Source of the DNA: Klenkia taihuensis
GTDB lineage: Bacteria; Actinomycetota; Actinomycetes; Mycobacteriales; Geodermatophilaceae
Length of the DNA: 64,000 nucleotides
NCBI RefSeq assembly: GCF_900112525.1
Contig: NZ_FOMD01000001.1
Location: forward strand, 372,001-436,000
Reading direction: 5' to 3'
Every line of letters begins with the position of its first letter. The stretch's first letter is position 1. A program made the position numbers and the translations under genes. The notes under the pieces are model-generated. The model was not told the origin of the DNA and did no database searches. It was given only the letters and a program-made list of their open reading frames with translations. Positions 1 to 7,855 of this stretch are shown in pieces.

Positions 1-290
1 CGCTGCACCTGGTCCCGCTGCAGGGCGATGAGCGGGGAGACCACGACCACCGGGCCCTCCAGCAGCTCGCCGGCGACGGTGTAGACCAGCGACTTGCCGG
101 CGCCGCTGGGCAGCACGGCCAGGGTGTCCTGCCCGGCGCAGACCGCCTGCAGCGCGGCCTCCTGGCCGGGCCGGAAGACCGCGTCGGCGTCGCCGAGCAG
201 CTCGCGGGTGCGTTCCCGGATGCGGCGGGTGCGCACCGCCACGGAGGCCCCCGCCACGGGGCGGCGGGAAACGGTGCTGGTGCTGGTCAC
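1..290 (-). CDS. RecQ-family ATP-dependent DNA helicase, N-terminal part (runs off the window)
   Basis: Only the first 96 residues are present; the rest lies before position 1. Reading from the GTG at 290, residues 40-47 (RPGQEAAL) resemble the RecQ motif 0, residues 61-67 (PSGAGKS) form the Walker A loop and residues 85-95 (SPLIALQRDQV) form motif Ia, all in the usual RecQ order. RecQ helicases unwind DNA 3' to 5' in repair and recombination. The Walker A reads GAGKS where most RecQ proteins have GGGKS. The N-terminal extension of about 35 residues before motif 0 is arginine-rich. It is divergent from the PIG-L gene at 407. Full-length domain content (zinc-binding, HRDC) cannot be judged here. 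Confidence 0.85.
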   Translation of the reverse strand, partial: MTSTSTVSRRPVAGASVAVRTRRIRERTRELLGDADAVFRPGQEAALQAVCAGQDTLAVLPSGAGKSLVYTVAGELLEGPVVVVSPLIALQRDQVQ

Positions 291-406
291 GAGGCGGTGC
301 CGGAGGGGGTCACCAGCCGCTGCTGCCCCCCGTCGGAGGGGCCTCAAACGAGCCGCAGGTCAGCGCCCGATCGAGTTCCGTAGGACGGTCGCGCACACTG
401 TGCTCC

Positions 407-1231
407 GTGTCCCGCCCGCTCACCCTCATGGCCGTGCACGCCCACCCCGACGACGAGGCCACGTCCACCGGCGGCGTCCTGGCCAAGTACGCCGCCGAGG
501 GCGTCACCACCGTGCTCGTGACCTGCACCGACGGGGCGCTGGGCGACGCCGGCACGGTGAAGCCGGGGGAGGAGGGGCACTCCACCGAGGAGGTCGTGGC
601 CGCCCGCGCGGCCGAGCTCGCGGAGAGCTGCCGCATCCTCGGCGTCACCCACGCCCACCAGCTCGGCTACCACGACAGCGGGATGATGGGCTGGCCGCAG
701 AACGACGCCCCCGGCGCCTTCTGGACGACGCCGCTCGAGGAGCCGGTCGCCCGGCTGGCGGAGCTGATCCGGCAGCACCGGCCCGACGTCGTCGTCACCT
801 ACGACGAGAACGGCTTCTACGGCCACCCCGACCACATCCAGGCGCACCGGGTCACCGTCGCGGCCCTCGACGCAGCGGGCTCGGACGCCCGGCTCTACTA
901 CTCCACCGTCCGGCGCTCGGACTTCGCCCGGTTCGGCGAGCTGCTGCGCGAGGCGGGGGAGGAGATGCCGGAGGCCGAGGAGGGGCAGGAGATGCCCGAG
1001 ATGGGGGCCGAGGACGACCAGGTCGCCGTCGAGGTCGACGTCCAGGAGTTCGCCCGGGCCAAGCGGGACTCCCTCGCCGCCCACGCCAGCCAGGTGGAGA
1101 ACATCTTCTTCCTCAAGCTGTCGCCGGACACCTTCCGCGCCGCGATGGGCCACGAGGCCTTCGTGCAGGCCCGACCGCCCCGCGAGCCGGGCGGCCCGGT
1201 CGCCGACGACCTGTTCCACGGGCTGCGCTGA
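407..1231 (+). CDS. PIG-L family zinc deacetylase (LmbE-like, MshB/Mca relative)
   Basis: The 274-residue product carries the PIG-L zinc signature AHPDDE at residues 12-17 and a second HPDH at 140-143, which supplies the third metal ligand and catalytic His. Family members remove acetyl groups from GlcNAc-type amides; in Actinobacteria they include the mycothiol enzymes MshB and Mca. Residues 195-215 are Glu/Met-rich and look like a flexible acidic insert. The C-terminus, with a VENIFFLKLSPD segment, resembles the Mca/MshB region that contacts substrate. Which substrate it uses cannot be decided from sequence; mycothiol conjugates are plausible. The GTG start at 407 is 7 bases after a weak CACACT box. 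Confidence 0.85.
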   Translation: MSRPLTLMAVHAHPDDEATSTGGVLAKYAAEGVTTVLVTCTDGALGDAGTVKPGEEGHSTEEVVAARAAELAESCRILGVTHAHQLGYHDSGMMGWPQNDAPGAFWTTPLEEPVARLAELIRQHRPDVVVTYDENGFYGHPDHIQAHRVTVAALDAAGSDARLYYSTVRRSDFARFGELLREAGEEMPEAEEGQEMPEMGAEDDQVAVEVDVQEFARAKRDSLAAHASQVENIFFLKLSPDTFRAAMGHEAFVQARPPREPGGPVADDLFHGLR

Positions 1232-1275
1232 CCGCATCCGCGGAGCCTGGGCCCCCACGGGGCCGCACCTGCGTC

Positions 1276-1281
1276 TAGGGT
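1276..1281 (+). promoter_or_regulatory. -10 box TAGGGT of a probable leaderless promoter for the modABC regulator
   Basis: TAGGGT fits the actinobacterial TANNNT -10 pattern and ends 7 bases before the GTG at 1289, so transcription would begin at or next to the start codon. This is the reason for preferring 1289 over the upstream GTG at 1280, which lies inside the box. Confidence 0.5.
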
Positions 1282-1288
1282 GCCGCTC

Positions 1289-1684
1289 GTGACCGCCACC
1301 TACCGGATCGCCGAGGCCGCCCAGCTGCTCGGCGTCAGCGACGACACCGTCCGGCGCTGGATCGACAGCGACCGCCTCGCCGCCCACCGCGGCGGCACCG
1401 GCCCCGCCCAGGTCGACGGCACCGACCTCGCCCGGGTGGCCACCGAGCTGCACGAGGCGCCGGCGCCGGGTACCACGCGTGGCTCCAGCGCCCGCAACCG
1501 GCTCACCGGCATCGTCACGCGGGTCGTCCGCGACACGGTGATGGCGCAGGTCGAGATCCAGTGCGGGCCCTACCGGATGGTCTCGCTGATGAGCCGCGAG
1601 GCCGCCGACGAGCTGGGCCTGGAGGTCGGCGTCCGCGCCGTCGCCACGGTCAAGGCCACCCAGGTCAGCGTGGACGTGCCGTGA
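1289..1684 (+). CDS. HTH-TOBE molybdate-responsive regulator (ModE-like in function)
   Basis: The 131-residue protein has an excisionase/MerR-type winged helix at residues 5-50 (YRIAEAAQLLGVSDDTVRRWI) followed at about 68-131 by a Mop/TOBE domain (NRLTGIVTRVVRDTVMAQVEI). TOBE/Mop domains bind molybdate or tungstate, and the gene is directly upstream of modABC with a GTGA overlap, so it most likely senses oxyanion and controls molybdenum genes. It is not the classical ModE fold, which has a LysR-like HTH and two Mop repeats. Single-HTH proteins of this type (BldC, excisionases) bind direct repeats head to tail. Role in regulation is inferred; it might instead act as a molybdate-storage protein. 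Confidence 0.8.
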   Translation: MTATYRIAEAAQLLGVSDDTVRRWIDSDRLAAHRGGTGPAQVDGTDLARVATELHEAPAPGTTRGSSARNRLTGIVTRVVRDTVMAQVEIQCGPYRMVSLMSREAADELGLEVGVRAVATVKATQVSVDVP

Positions 1685-2481
1685 GGCGCGCCCTGCCGGC
1701 CCTGGCCGTCGCCGGTCTGCTCTCCCTCACCGCCTGCGGGGGGTCCGCGTCCCCCGACGCCGCGGGGACGTCCTCGTCGTCCGGCAGCGGGGGCGAGCTC
1801 ACCGGCACCCTGACCGTCTTCGCCGCGGCCAGCCTCACCGACGTCTTCACCGGCCTCGGCGACCAGCTGATGGCCGAGAACCCCGACCTGGACATCACGT
1901 TCAACTTCGCCGGCAGCTCCGCGCTGGCCACCCAGATCACCCAGGGCGCCCCGGCCGACGTGTTCGCCAGCGCGAACCAGACCCAGATGGGCGTCGTCAC
2001 CGGCGCCGGGCTGGCCGAGGGCGACCCGACCGTGTTCACCGAGAACGTCCTGGAGATCGCCGTCCCGCCGGACAACCCGGCCGACGTCACCGGGCTGTCG
2101 GACTTCGCGGACGCCGACCTGACGCTGGCGGTCTGCGCGCCCGACGTGCCGTGCGGCGCCGCGGCCGAGCAGGTCTTCGAGGCGGCCGGCATCACCGCCC
2201 AGCCCGACACGCTGGAGGAGGACGTGCGCGCAGCGCTCACCAAGGTCGAGCTGGGCGAGGTGGACGCCGCGCTGGTCTACGCCTCCGACGTGCAGGCCGC
2301 CGGCGACCAGGTGGAGGGCATCGGGTTCCCGGAGGCCGAGGACGCGGTCAACGAGTACCCGATCTGCACGCTCGCCGGGTCGCAGAACCCGGGGGCCGCG
2401 CGGGCCTTCCTCGACCTGGTGGAGTCCGAGGCCGGTCAGCGGGCGCTGACCGACGCCGGGTTCCGGAGCCCCACGTCCTGA
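1681..2481 (+). CDS. modA: Molybdate ABC transporter substrate-binding lipoprotein
   Basis: The 266-residue product starts with a lipoprotein signal; the lipobox LTAC gives Cys19, after which a Ser/Gly-rich linker follows. The mature part has ModA hallmarks: FAAASLTDVF near the N-terminus, AGSSALATQITQGAPADVFASA, and a terminal GFRSP. ModA captures molybdate or tungstate outside the membrane and hands it to ModB. The GTG at 1681 overlaps the stop of the regulator gene (GTGA), and modB follows with a similar overlap, so all four genes form one operon. Confidence 0.93.
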   Translation: MRRALPALAVAGLLSLTACGGSASPDAAGTSSSSGSGGELTGTLTVFAAASLTDVFTGLGDQLMAENPDLDITFNFAGSSALATQITQGAPADVFASANQTQMGVVTGAGLAEGDPTVFTENVLEIAVPPDNPADVTGLSDFADADLTLAVCAPDVPCGAAAEQVFEAAGITAQPDTLEEDVRAALTKVELGEVDAALVYASDVQAAGDQVEGIGFPEAEDAVNEYPICTLAGSQNPGAARAFLDLVESEAGQRALTDAGFRSPTS

Positions 2482-3287
2482 GCCGCACCCGACGGGGGAA
2501 CGGCGTCCCCCTGCCCCTGCTGCTGCCGGCCCTGCTGGGCGTGGCCTTCCTGGTGCTGCCCCTGCTCGGCCTGCTGGTCCGTGCGCCGTGGTCGGAGCTC
2601 TGGCCGCAGCTGACGCAGCCGCAGGTCGGGCAGGCGCTGCGGTTGTCGCTGGTCAGCGCGACGCTGGCGACGCTCGTCTCGCTGGTGCTCGGCGTCCCGA
2701 TCGCCTGGGTGCTGGCCCGCTCGACCCTCCGCGGCCGGTCGGTGCTGCGCGCGCTGGTCACCGTGCCGCTGGTGCTGCCGCCGGTGGTGGGGGGCGTCGC
2801 GCTGTTCCTCGTGCTCGGCCGGCAGGGGATCCTCGGCCGCTGGCTGTACGAGACCTTCGACTACACGATCCCGTTCACCACCACCGCGGTCGTCATCGCC
2901 GAGACGTTCGTCGCCATGCCGTTCCTGGTGATCAGCGTCGAGGGCGCGCTGCGCGCGGCCGACGCCCGGTTCGAGGACGCCGCGGCCACCCTCGGCGCCG
3001 ACCGGTGGACGACGTTCCGCCGGGTCACCCTGCCGCTCGTCGCCCCGGGGGTGGCGGCCGGCGCGGTGCTGTGCTGGGCCCGGGCGCTGGGGGAGTTCGG
3101 GGCCACGATCACCTTCGCCGGCAACTTCCCGGGGACCACGCAGACCATGCCGTTGGCGGTCTACCTGGCGCTGCAGAGCAACCCGGAGGGCGCCATCGTG
3201 CTCTCGCTGGTGCTGCTGGCGGTCTCGCTGGCCACCCTCCTGCTGCTCCGCGACCGCTGGCTGGGCCGGTCGGGGGTGCCGACGTGA
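2478..3287 (+). CDS. modB: Molybdate ABC transporter permease
   Basis: The protein has about 269 residues and six predicted membrane helices. The EAA loop (EDAAATLGADRWTTFRRVTLPL) that contacts the ATPase is at about residues 170-190. ModB forms the channel of the ModABC importer. No ATG, GTG or TTG precedes the first helix in this frame; the best candidate is a CTG at 2478 that overlaps the modA stop (CTGA), giving a short Arg-rich N-terminus before the first helix. The next GTG would cut into the helix. The function is firm, the start codon is not. Confidence 0.88.
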   Translation: MSRTRRGNGVPLPLLLPALLGVAFLVLPLLGLLVRAPWSELWPQLTQPQVGQALRLSLVSATLATLVSLVLGVPIAWVLARSTLRGRSVLRALVTVPLVLPPVVGGVALFLVLGRQGILGRWLYETFDYTIPFTTTAVVIAETFVAMPFLVISVEGALRAADARFEDAAATLGADRWTTFRRVTLPLVAPGVAAGAVLCWARALGEFGATITFAGNFPGTTQTMPLAVYLALQSNPEGAIVLSLVLLAVSLATLLLLRDRWLGRSGVPT

Positions 3288-4330
3288 GCCTGCGCGCGCA
3301 CGTCGTCGTCCGGCGGGGGGCGCTGCTGGTCGACGTCGACCTGGCCGTCGCCGACGGCGAGGTGCTGGCCGTGCTCGGCCCCAACGGGGCCGGCAAGTCC
3401 ACCGTGCTGCGGGTGCTGGCCGGCCTGCTCGTCCCGGACGGCGGCCGGGTGGCCGTCGGGGACGACGTCTGGGACGACGGCGACCGGCACCTGCCCGCCC
3501 ACCGGCGCCCGCTGGGCATGGTGTTCCAGGACCACCTGCTCTTCCCGCACCTGTCGACCACCGACAACGTGGCGTTCGGGCTGCGCACCCGGGGCGTGCG
3601 CAGGGCCGAGGCCCGCAGCACGGCCGAGGGGTGGCTGCGGAGGGTCGGCCTCGAGGGGTTCGGCGACCGCCGGCCCACCCAGCTGTCCGGCGGGCAGGCG
3701 CAGCGGGCGGCGCTGGCCCGGGCGCTGGTGGGGGAGCCCCGGCTGCTGCTGCTGGACGAGCCGCTCAGCGCGCTGGACGCCCGCACCCGGCTCACCGTGC
3801 GCGCCGAGCTGCGCCGGCACCTGGCCGAGTTCGCCGGCTGCGCGGTGCTGGTCAGCCACGACCCGGTCGACGCGATGGCGCTGGCCGACCGGGTGCTGGT
3901 GGTCGAGGACGGCCGGGTCGTGCAGGAGGGGACGCCGGCCGAGGTGGCCCGGATGCCGCGCACCGACTACGTCGCCCGGCTGGTCGGGCTGTCGCTGCTG
4001 CCCGGGGTGGGCCGGGGCCGGTCGGTCGAGCTGGACGGCGGGGGCGCGGTCGCGGTGGCGGAGGAGGCCCAGGGCCCGGTGTTCGTCGCCGTCCGGCCCG
4101 GGACGGTCTCCCTGTACCTGTCCCGGCCCGACGGCAGCCCGCGCAACGTCTGGCCCGCGACCCTGGTGGCGGCGACGCCGCACGGGTCGACGGTGCGCTG
4201 CGACCTCGACGGCGAGGTGCCGCTGACCGCCGACGTCACCGCGACCGCCTTCGCCGAGCTGGGGCTGCAGCCCGGCGCCCGGGTGTGGGCCAGCGTCAAG
4301 GCCTCCGAGGTCGCCGTCTACCCCCGCTGA
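3284..4330 (+). CDS. modC: Molybdate ABC transporter ATP-binding protein
   Basis: The 348-residue protein has Walker A GPNGAGKST at residues 32-40, the signature LSGGQAQR, Walker B LLLLDEPLSALD and a switch His in VSHDPVDA. After about residue 285 comes a TOBE/Mop-like domain, typical of ModC, which allows the transporter to be inhibited by bound molybdate. It powers molybdate import with ModAB. The GTG at 3284 overlaps the modB stop (GTGA), and the operon ends here; CCCCGCGGGG just after the stop is a weak hairpin candidate. Confidence 0.93.
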   Translation: MSLRAHVVVRRGALLVDVDLAVADGEVLAVLGPNGAGKSTVLRVLAGLLVPDGGRVAVGDDVWDDGDRHLPAHRRPLGMVFQDHLLFPHLSTTDNVAFGLRTRGVRRAEARSTAEGWLRRVGLEGFGDRRPTQLSGGQAQRAALARALVGEPRLLLLDEPLSALDARTRLTVRAELRRHLAEFAGCAVLVSHDPVDAMALADRVLVVEDGRVVQEGTPAEVARMPRTDYVARLVGLSLLPGVGRGRSVELDGGGAVAVAEEAQGPVFVAVRPGTVSLYLSRPDGSPRNVWPATLVAATPHGSTVRCDLDGEVPLTADVTATAFAELGLQPGARVWASVKASEVAVYPR

Positions 4331-4399
4331 CCACCCCCGCGGGGTCAGGTGGCGCACGACGGGGTTCAGAACGGAACCTCCTGGGTCGAAACTGGCGGC

Positions 4400-7027
4400 G
4401 TGACGAGGTCCCGCCCCCGGCCGGCCGCCGCGCGCGCCGCCGCGGTGGTCGCGCTGCTCGCTCTGCTCGCCGCCGGGGGGCTGCTCGCGGCCGGCGCCCT
4501 CCCGCGGACCGTGGGCGTGGCCCTGGTCGGCGCCGGTGCGCTGACCGCGACGACCGTGACCGCGGGCGTCGTGCTGCGCCGGGCCGGCCGCACCGCCCAC
4601 CCCCGGGCCTGGCGCGTCTACGGCACGTCCCTGCTCATCGGCTGCGTGGCCACCGGCGCGGTCCAGGCGGTGGCCGGCTCGACCCGCGAGGCCGTCCTCG
4701 CCAGCCTCCCCGGCCAGGTCCTGGGGACGACGGCGATCCTGCTGATGGCCGACCGGTCCGCGCTGCGCGCGCAGCGGTCGGTGGTGCTGTCCTCCCTCGC
4801 GCTGTACGTGGTCGCCACCCAGCTCGCGCTGCACACCGCCCTGCGGATGCTGGCGGCGCTGCCCGGCATCCCGCCCGCGCTGGACCCGCAGGCCTCGCTG
4901 CTGCTGTGCTCCGGCATCGCGCTGGTCACCGGTTCGGCGCTCACCGTCTACTCCACCCGCGGGGCGGCGTCCCGCCAGCGCGGTGCGACGCTGCTGGTCG
5001 GCCAGGCGTGCTGGTCGCTGGTCGCGCTGTCGGCCCAGCTCACCCCCCGCGACCTGGCCTCCCCGCTGCAGTCGGTCACCCTGCTCGCCAGCTGCGGCGC
5101 CGTCGTCGCCGTGCTGCGGGCGGTCCGGCTGGACCAGGCGGCGGCCCCGGGGCCCGCGGGGCCGGCGTCCGGGCGGCGATCGGCGGTCGCCGCGATGCTG
5201 CCGCACGTGGTCGCCCTGGTGGGCGGCACCGGGCTCATCGTGAGCGTCCCGGTGACCGGCTCGCTGGACCTGGTCTCGACCGCGCTCGGCGTCGTCGGCC
5301 TCGGCCTGCTCGTGGTGCACCAGTTCGTGGCCTGGCGGGCGATGTCCGCGCTGGGGGAGGACCTGCGGCGCAGCGACGCCCGGTTCCGCACCCTGGTGCG
5401 GGGGAGCGAGGACCCGGTGGTGGTGCTCGACGAGCAGCTCCGGGTCAGCTGGGTCTCCTCCACGATCGACGACCTGCTCGGCCTCGCGCCGGAGGACGTC
5501 GTCGGCCAGCCGCTGGTCAGCGCGGCGCACCCGGACGACGTCGCGTGGTTGTGCGAGGCGCTCACCGGCGCCGCGGGCGTGCCCGCCGCGGCCGAGGTGG
5601 TCACCGTCCGCCTGCGCCACCGCGACGGCCGCTGGCGGCTGATCCGGGCCCGCGTCCGCGACCTGCGCGCCGACCCCGACGTCGCCGCCCTCGTGCTCTA
5701 CGCCCGCGACGTCACCGACACCGGGTCGGTGCCCCGGGAGACCGCCCGGCCGTCGGCGGCCGTGGTCGACGCGGACACCGGCCTGCCCAACGCCACCGCG
5801 CTGGCCCGCCGCCTGCAGCCCGAGGCCCGGGTGCCCGGCGCCGCCGAGGGTCAGGGCGCGCTGCTGCTGGTCGGCGTCCGCGGCCTGCCCGAGGCGGGGT
5901 CGGTCGTCCTGCTCGAGGTGCTCGGGGCCCTCACCCGGGTGCTGCGCGACGGCGACTGGCTGGCCCGCCCGGCGCCGGACCAGTTCGCCGTCCTCGTCGC
6001 CGGCGGCGACGCCGACGCGCTGGTCGTGGCCCGGCGGGTGCTGCACGCCCTGGACCGCGTCCGCCCGTCGGCGGGCCGGACGGCGGTGCGCAGCGCGGCC
6101 GGGGTGGTGCGGCTCGAGGCGGGTGCCGGCAGCGGGGAGCTGCTGCGCCGGGCGGAGACCACCCTGGGCGTCGCGCAGGCCGCGACCACCGACGAGGAAC
6201 GGGTGGCCGGCTGGTCGACCGCGGCCCGGCTGCAGCAGGACCGCCGGACGGTGCTGCGCGCCGACCTGCCCGCCGCGGTCGCCGGCGGCGCGCTGGCCGT
6301 CGAGTACCAGCCGGTCGTCGACCTGGCGCTGCACCGCGCCGCGACCGTCGAGGCACTGGTCCGCTGGACCCACCCGGTGCTGGGCCCGGTCTCGCCCGAC
6401 GAGTTCGTGCCCCTGGCCGAGGAGGCGCACCTGGTCGCCGACCTGGGCCGGCACGTGCTGCGGACGGCGACCGCGCGGGTGGCCGAGCTGGCCGACAGCC
6501 GGGTCTCGGTGGCGGTGAACGTGTCCACCACGCACCTGGTGAGCGGCTCGCTGGTGGCCGACGTCGCCGCCGCGCTGCGGGGGAGCGGGCTGCCCCCCAC
6601 CCGTCTGGTCGTGGAGATCACCGAGTCGGTGCTGCTCGAGGACCGGCACGTCGCCGCGGACCTGCAGGCCCTCCGCGACCTCGGCGTCCGCATCGCCGTC
6701 GACGACTTCGGCACCGGGTGGTCCTCGCTCGCCTACCTGGCCGGCCTGCCGGTGGACCTGCTGAAGATGGACAAGCAGTTCCTCGCCGGTCTGGTCGGTG
6801 ACCCGCAGCGGCAGGCGCTGTGCCGGGTGGTGCTGCACCTGGGCAGCAGCCTGGGTCTGCCCGTCGTGGTCGAGGGCGTGGAGACCGAGGCCGAGCTGCA
6901 CCTGGTGCACGGCATGGGCCACCGCTTCGTGCAGGGCTACGTCTTCTCCTGCCCGGTCGGTCCCGACGACCTGCCGGGCGTGCTGGCCGAGCTGGACACC
7001 GCGGGCCGGGGCGTGGTCGTCGGCTGA
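4400..7027 (+). CDS. Membrane PAS protein with degenerate GGDEF and intact EAL domain (c-di-GMP phosphodiesterase candidate)
   Basis: An 875-residue protein with roughly nine membrane helices in residues 1-320, a PAS domain at about 335-440, a GGDEF-like domain at about 450-600 and an EAL domain at about 610-860. The GGDEF signature is lost: the position reads APDQFAVLV, so it should not make c-di-GMP. The EAL domain keeps the residues needed for hydrolysis: EALVRW, VNVS, EITES, DDFGTG, LKMDK and EGVE. It therefore probably degrades c-di-GMP, with the dead GGDEF and PAS as sensors. Start chosen at GTG 4400; an upstream GTG at 4349 would add 17 polar residues. It converges with the TSUP gene, 4 bases away. 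Confidence 0.85.
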   Translation: MTRSRPRPAAARAAAVVALLALLAAGGLLAAGALPRTVGVALVGAGALTATTVTAGVVLRRAGRTAHPRAWRVYGTSLLIGCVATGAVQAVAGSTREAVLASLPGQVLGTTAILLMADRSALRAQRSVVLSSLALYVVATQLALHTALRMLAALPGIPPALDPQASLLLCSGIALVTGSALTVYSTRGAASRQRGATLLVGQACWSLVALSAQLTPRDLASPLQSVTLLASCGAVVAVLRAVRLDQAAAPGPAGPASGRRSAVAAMLPHVVALVGGTGLIVSVPVTGSLDLVSTALGVVGLGLLVVHQFVAWRAMSALGEDLRRSDARFRTLVRGSEDPVVVLDEQLRVSWVSSTIDDLLGLAPEDVVGQPLVSAAHPDDVAWLCEALTGAAGVPAAAEVVTVRLRHRDGRWRLIRARVRDLRADPDVAALVLYARDVTDTGSVPRETARPSAAVVDADTGLPNATALARRLQPEARVPGAAEGQGALLLVGVRGLPEAGSVVLLEVLGALTRVLRDGDWLARPAPDQFAVLVAGGDADALVVARRVLHALDRVRPSAGRTAVRSAAGVVRLEAGAGSGELLRRAETTLGVAQAATTDEERVAGWSTAARLQQDRRTVLRADLPAAVAGGALAVEYQPVVDLALHRAATVEALVRWTHPVLGPVSPDEFVPLAEEAHLVADLGRHVLRTATARVAELADSRVSVAVNVSTTHLVSGSLVADVAAALRGSGLPPTRLVVEITESVLLEDRHVAADLQALRDLGVRIAVDDFGTGWSSLAYLAGLPVDLLKMDKQFLAGLVGDPQRQALCRVVLHLGSSLGLPVVVEGVETEAELHLVHGMGHRFVQGYVFSCPVGPDDLPGVLAELDTAGRGVVVG

Positions 7028-7031
7028 CCGG

Positions 7032-7832
7032 TCAGCCGCGGTGGTCGGCCCAGACGTCGTAGGACAGCCGCACCACCAGCGCGGCGGCCACGACCAGGAA
7101 CACCACCCGGATGAACCGGTTGCCGCGCGCGATCGCCATCCGGGCGCCCAGGTAGGCGCCGGCCACGTTGGCGGCGGCCATGAGCAGGCCCAGGCCGACC
7201 AGGACGGCGCCGGTGGGCAGGAAGAAGGCCAGCGCGCCCAGGTTGGTGGCCACGTTGACCACCTTCGCCGTCGCGCTGGCCCGCAGGAAGTCGTGGCCGA
7301 CCACGGCGATCAGCCCGATCACCAGGAACGTGCCGGTCCCGGGGCCGAGGACGCCGTCGTAGAAGCCGATGACCGCGGCGAGCACCATCGCCAGGCCGTA
7401 GTGCGCCAGCGCCTCCCGCCGGGGCCGGGGCAGGTCGCCCAGCGAGGGCCGCAGCGCGGTGACCGCCGCGACCACCACCAGCGCCACCACGATGACCGGC
7501 TTGATCGCCTCGGCCGGCAAGCTGGCGGCCACCGACGCCCCGAGCAGGCTGAGCACGAAGGCGACGGCCGCCATCGGCAGCGCGGTGCGCAGGTCGGTGC
7601 CGGTGCGCCGCAGGTAGGTGAGCGCGCTGGTGGTGGTCCCGGCGACCGAGGCCAGCTTGTTGGTGGCCAGCGCCTGCAGCGGGGACAGGCCGCCGACCAG
7701 CAGCAGGGCGGGCAGCTGCACCAGCCCGCCGCCGCCCACGACGGCGTCCACCCACCCGGCGGCGGCCGCGGCGAGCAGCAGGACCAGCAGCGACGTGGCC
7801 GACCCGTCGGGTGGCAGCAGGTCCCACGGCAC
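7032..7832 (-). CDS. TSUP/TauE-SafE family membrane transporter
   Basis: The 266-residue product has about eight hydrophobic helices. It shows the TSUP signatures AGWVDAVVGGGGLVQLPALL near the N-terminus, ATNKLASVAGT, and the second-half repeat GFYDGVLGPGTGTFL. Family members move sulfite, sulfonates, sulfoacetate or other anions across the membrane. It starts 23 bases after the fused permease gene on the same strand and may be the last gene of that operon. Substrate unknown. The GTG at 7832 gives a short N-terminus directly before the first helix. Confidence 0.85.
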   Translation of the reverse strand: MPWDLLPPDGSATSLLVLLLAAAAAGWVDAVVGGGGLVQLPALLLVGGLSPLQALATNKLASVAGTTTSALTYLRRTGTDLRTALPMAAVAFVLSLLGASVAASLPAEAIKPVIVVALVVVAAVTALRPSLGDLPRPRREALAHYGLAMVLAAVIGFYDGVLGPGTGTFLVIGLIAVVGHDFLRASATAKVVNVATNLGALAFFLPTGAVLVGLGLLMAAANVAGAYLGARMAIARGNRFIRVVFLVVAAALVVRLSYDVWADHRG

Positions 7833-7855
7833 GGGGCACGACGGTAGTGCGGGCC

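Noticed and set aside
3161-6922. Very long open frames opposite modC and the EAL protein, and similar long frames opposite other genes (for example 9709-12987)
   Set aside because: They are a by-product of high GC at third codon positions; their translations are Arg/Gly/Pro/Gln-rich with no domain, and the opposite frames encode clear families.
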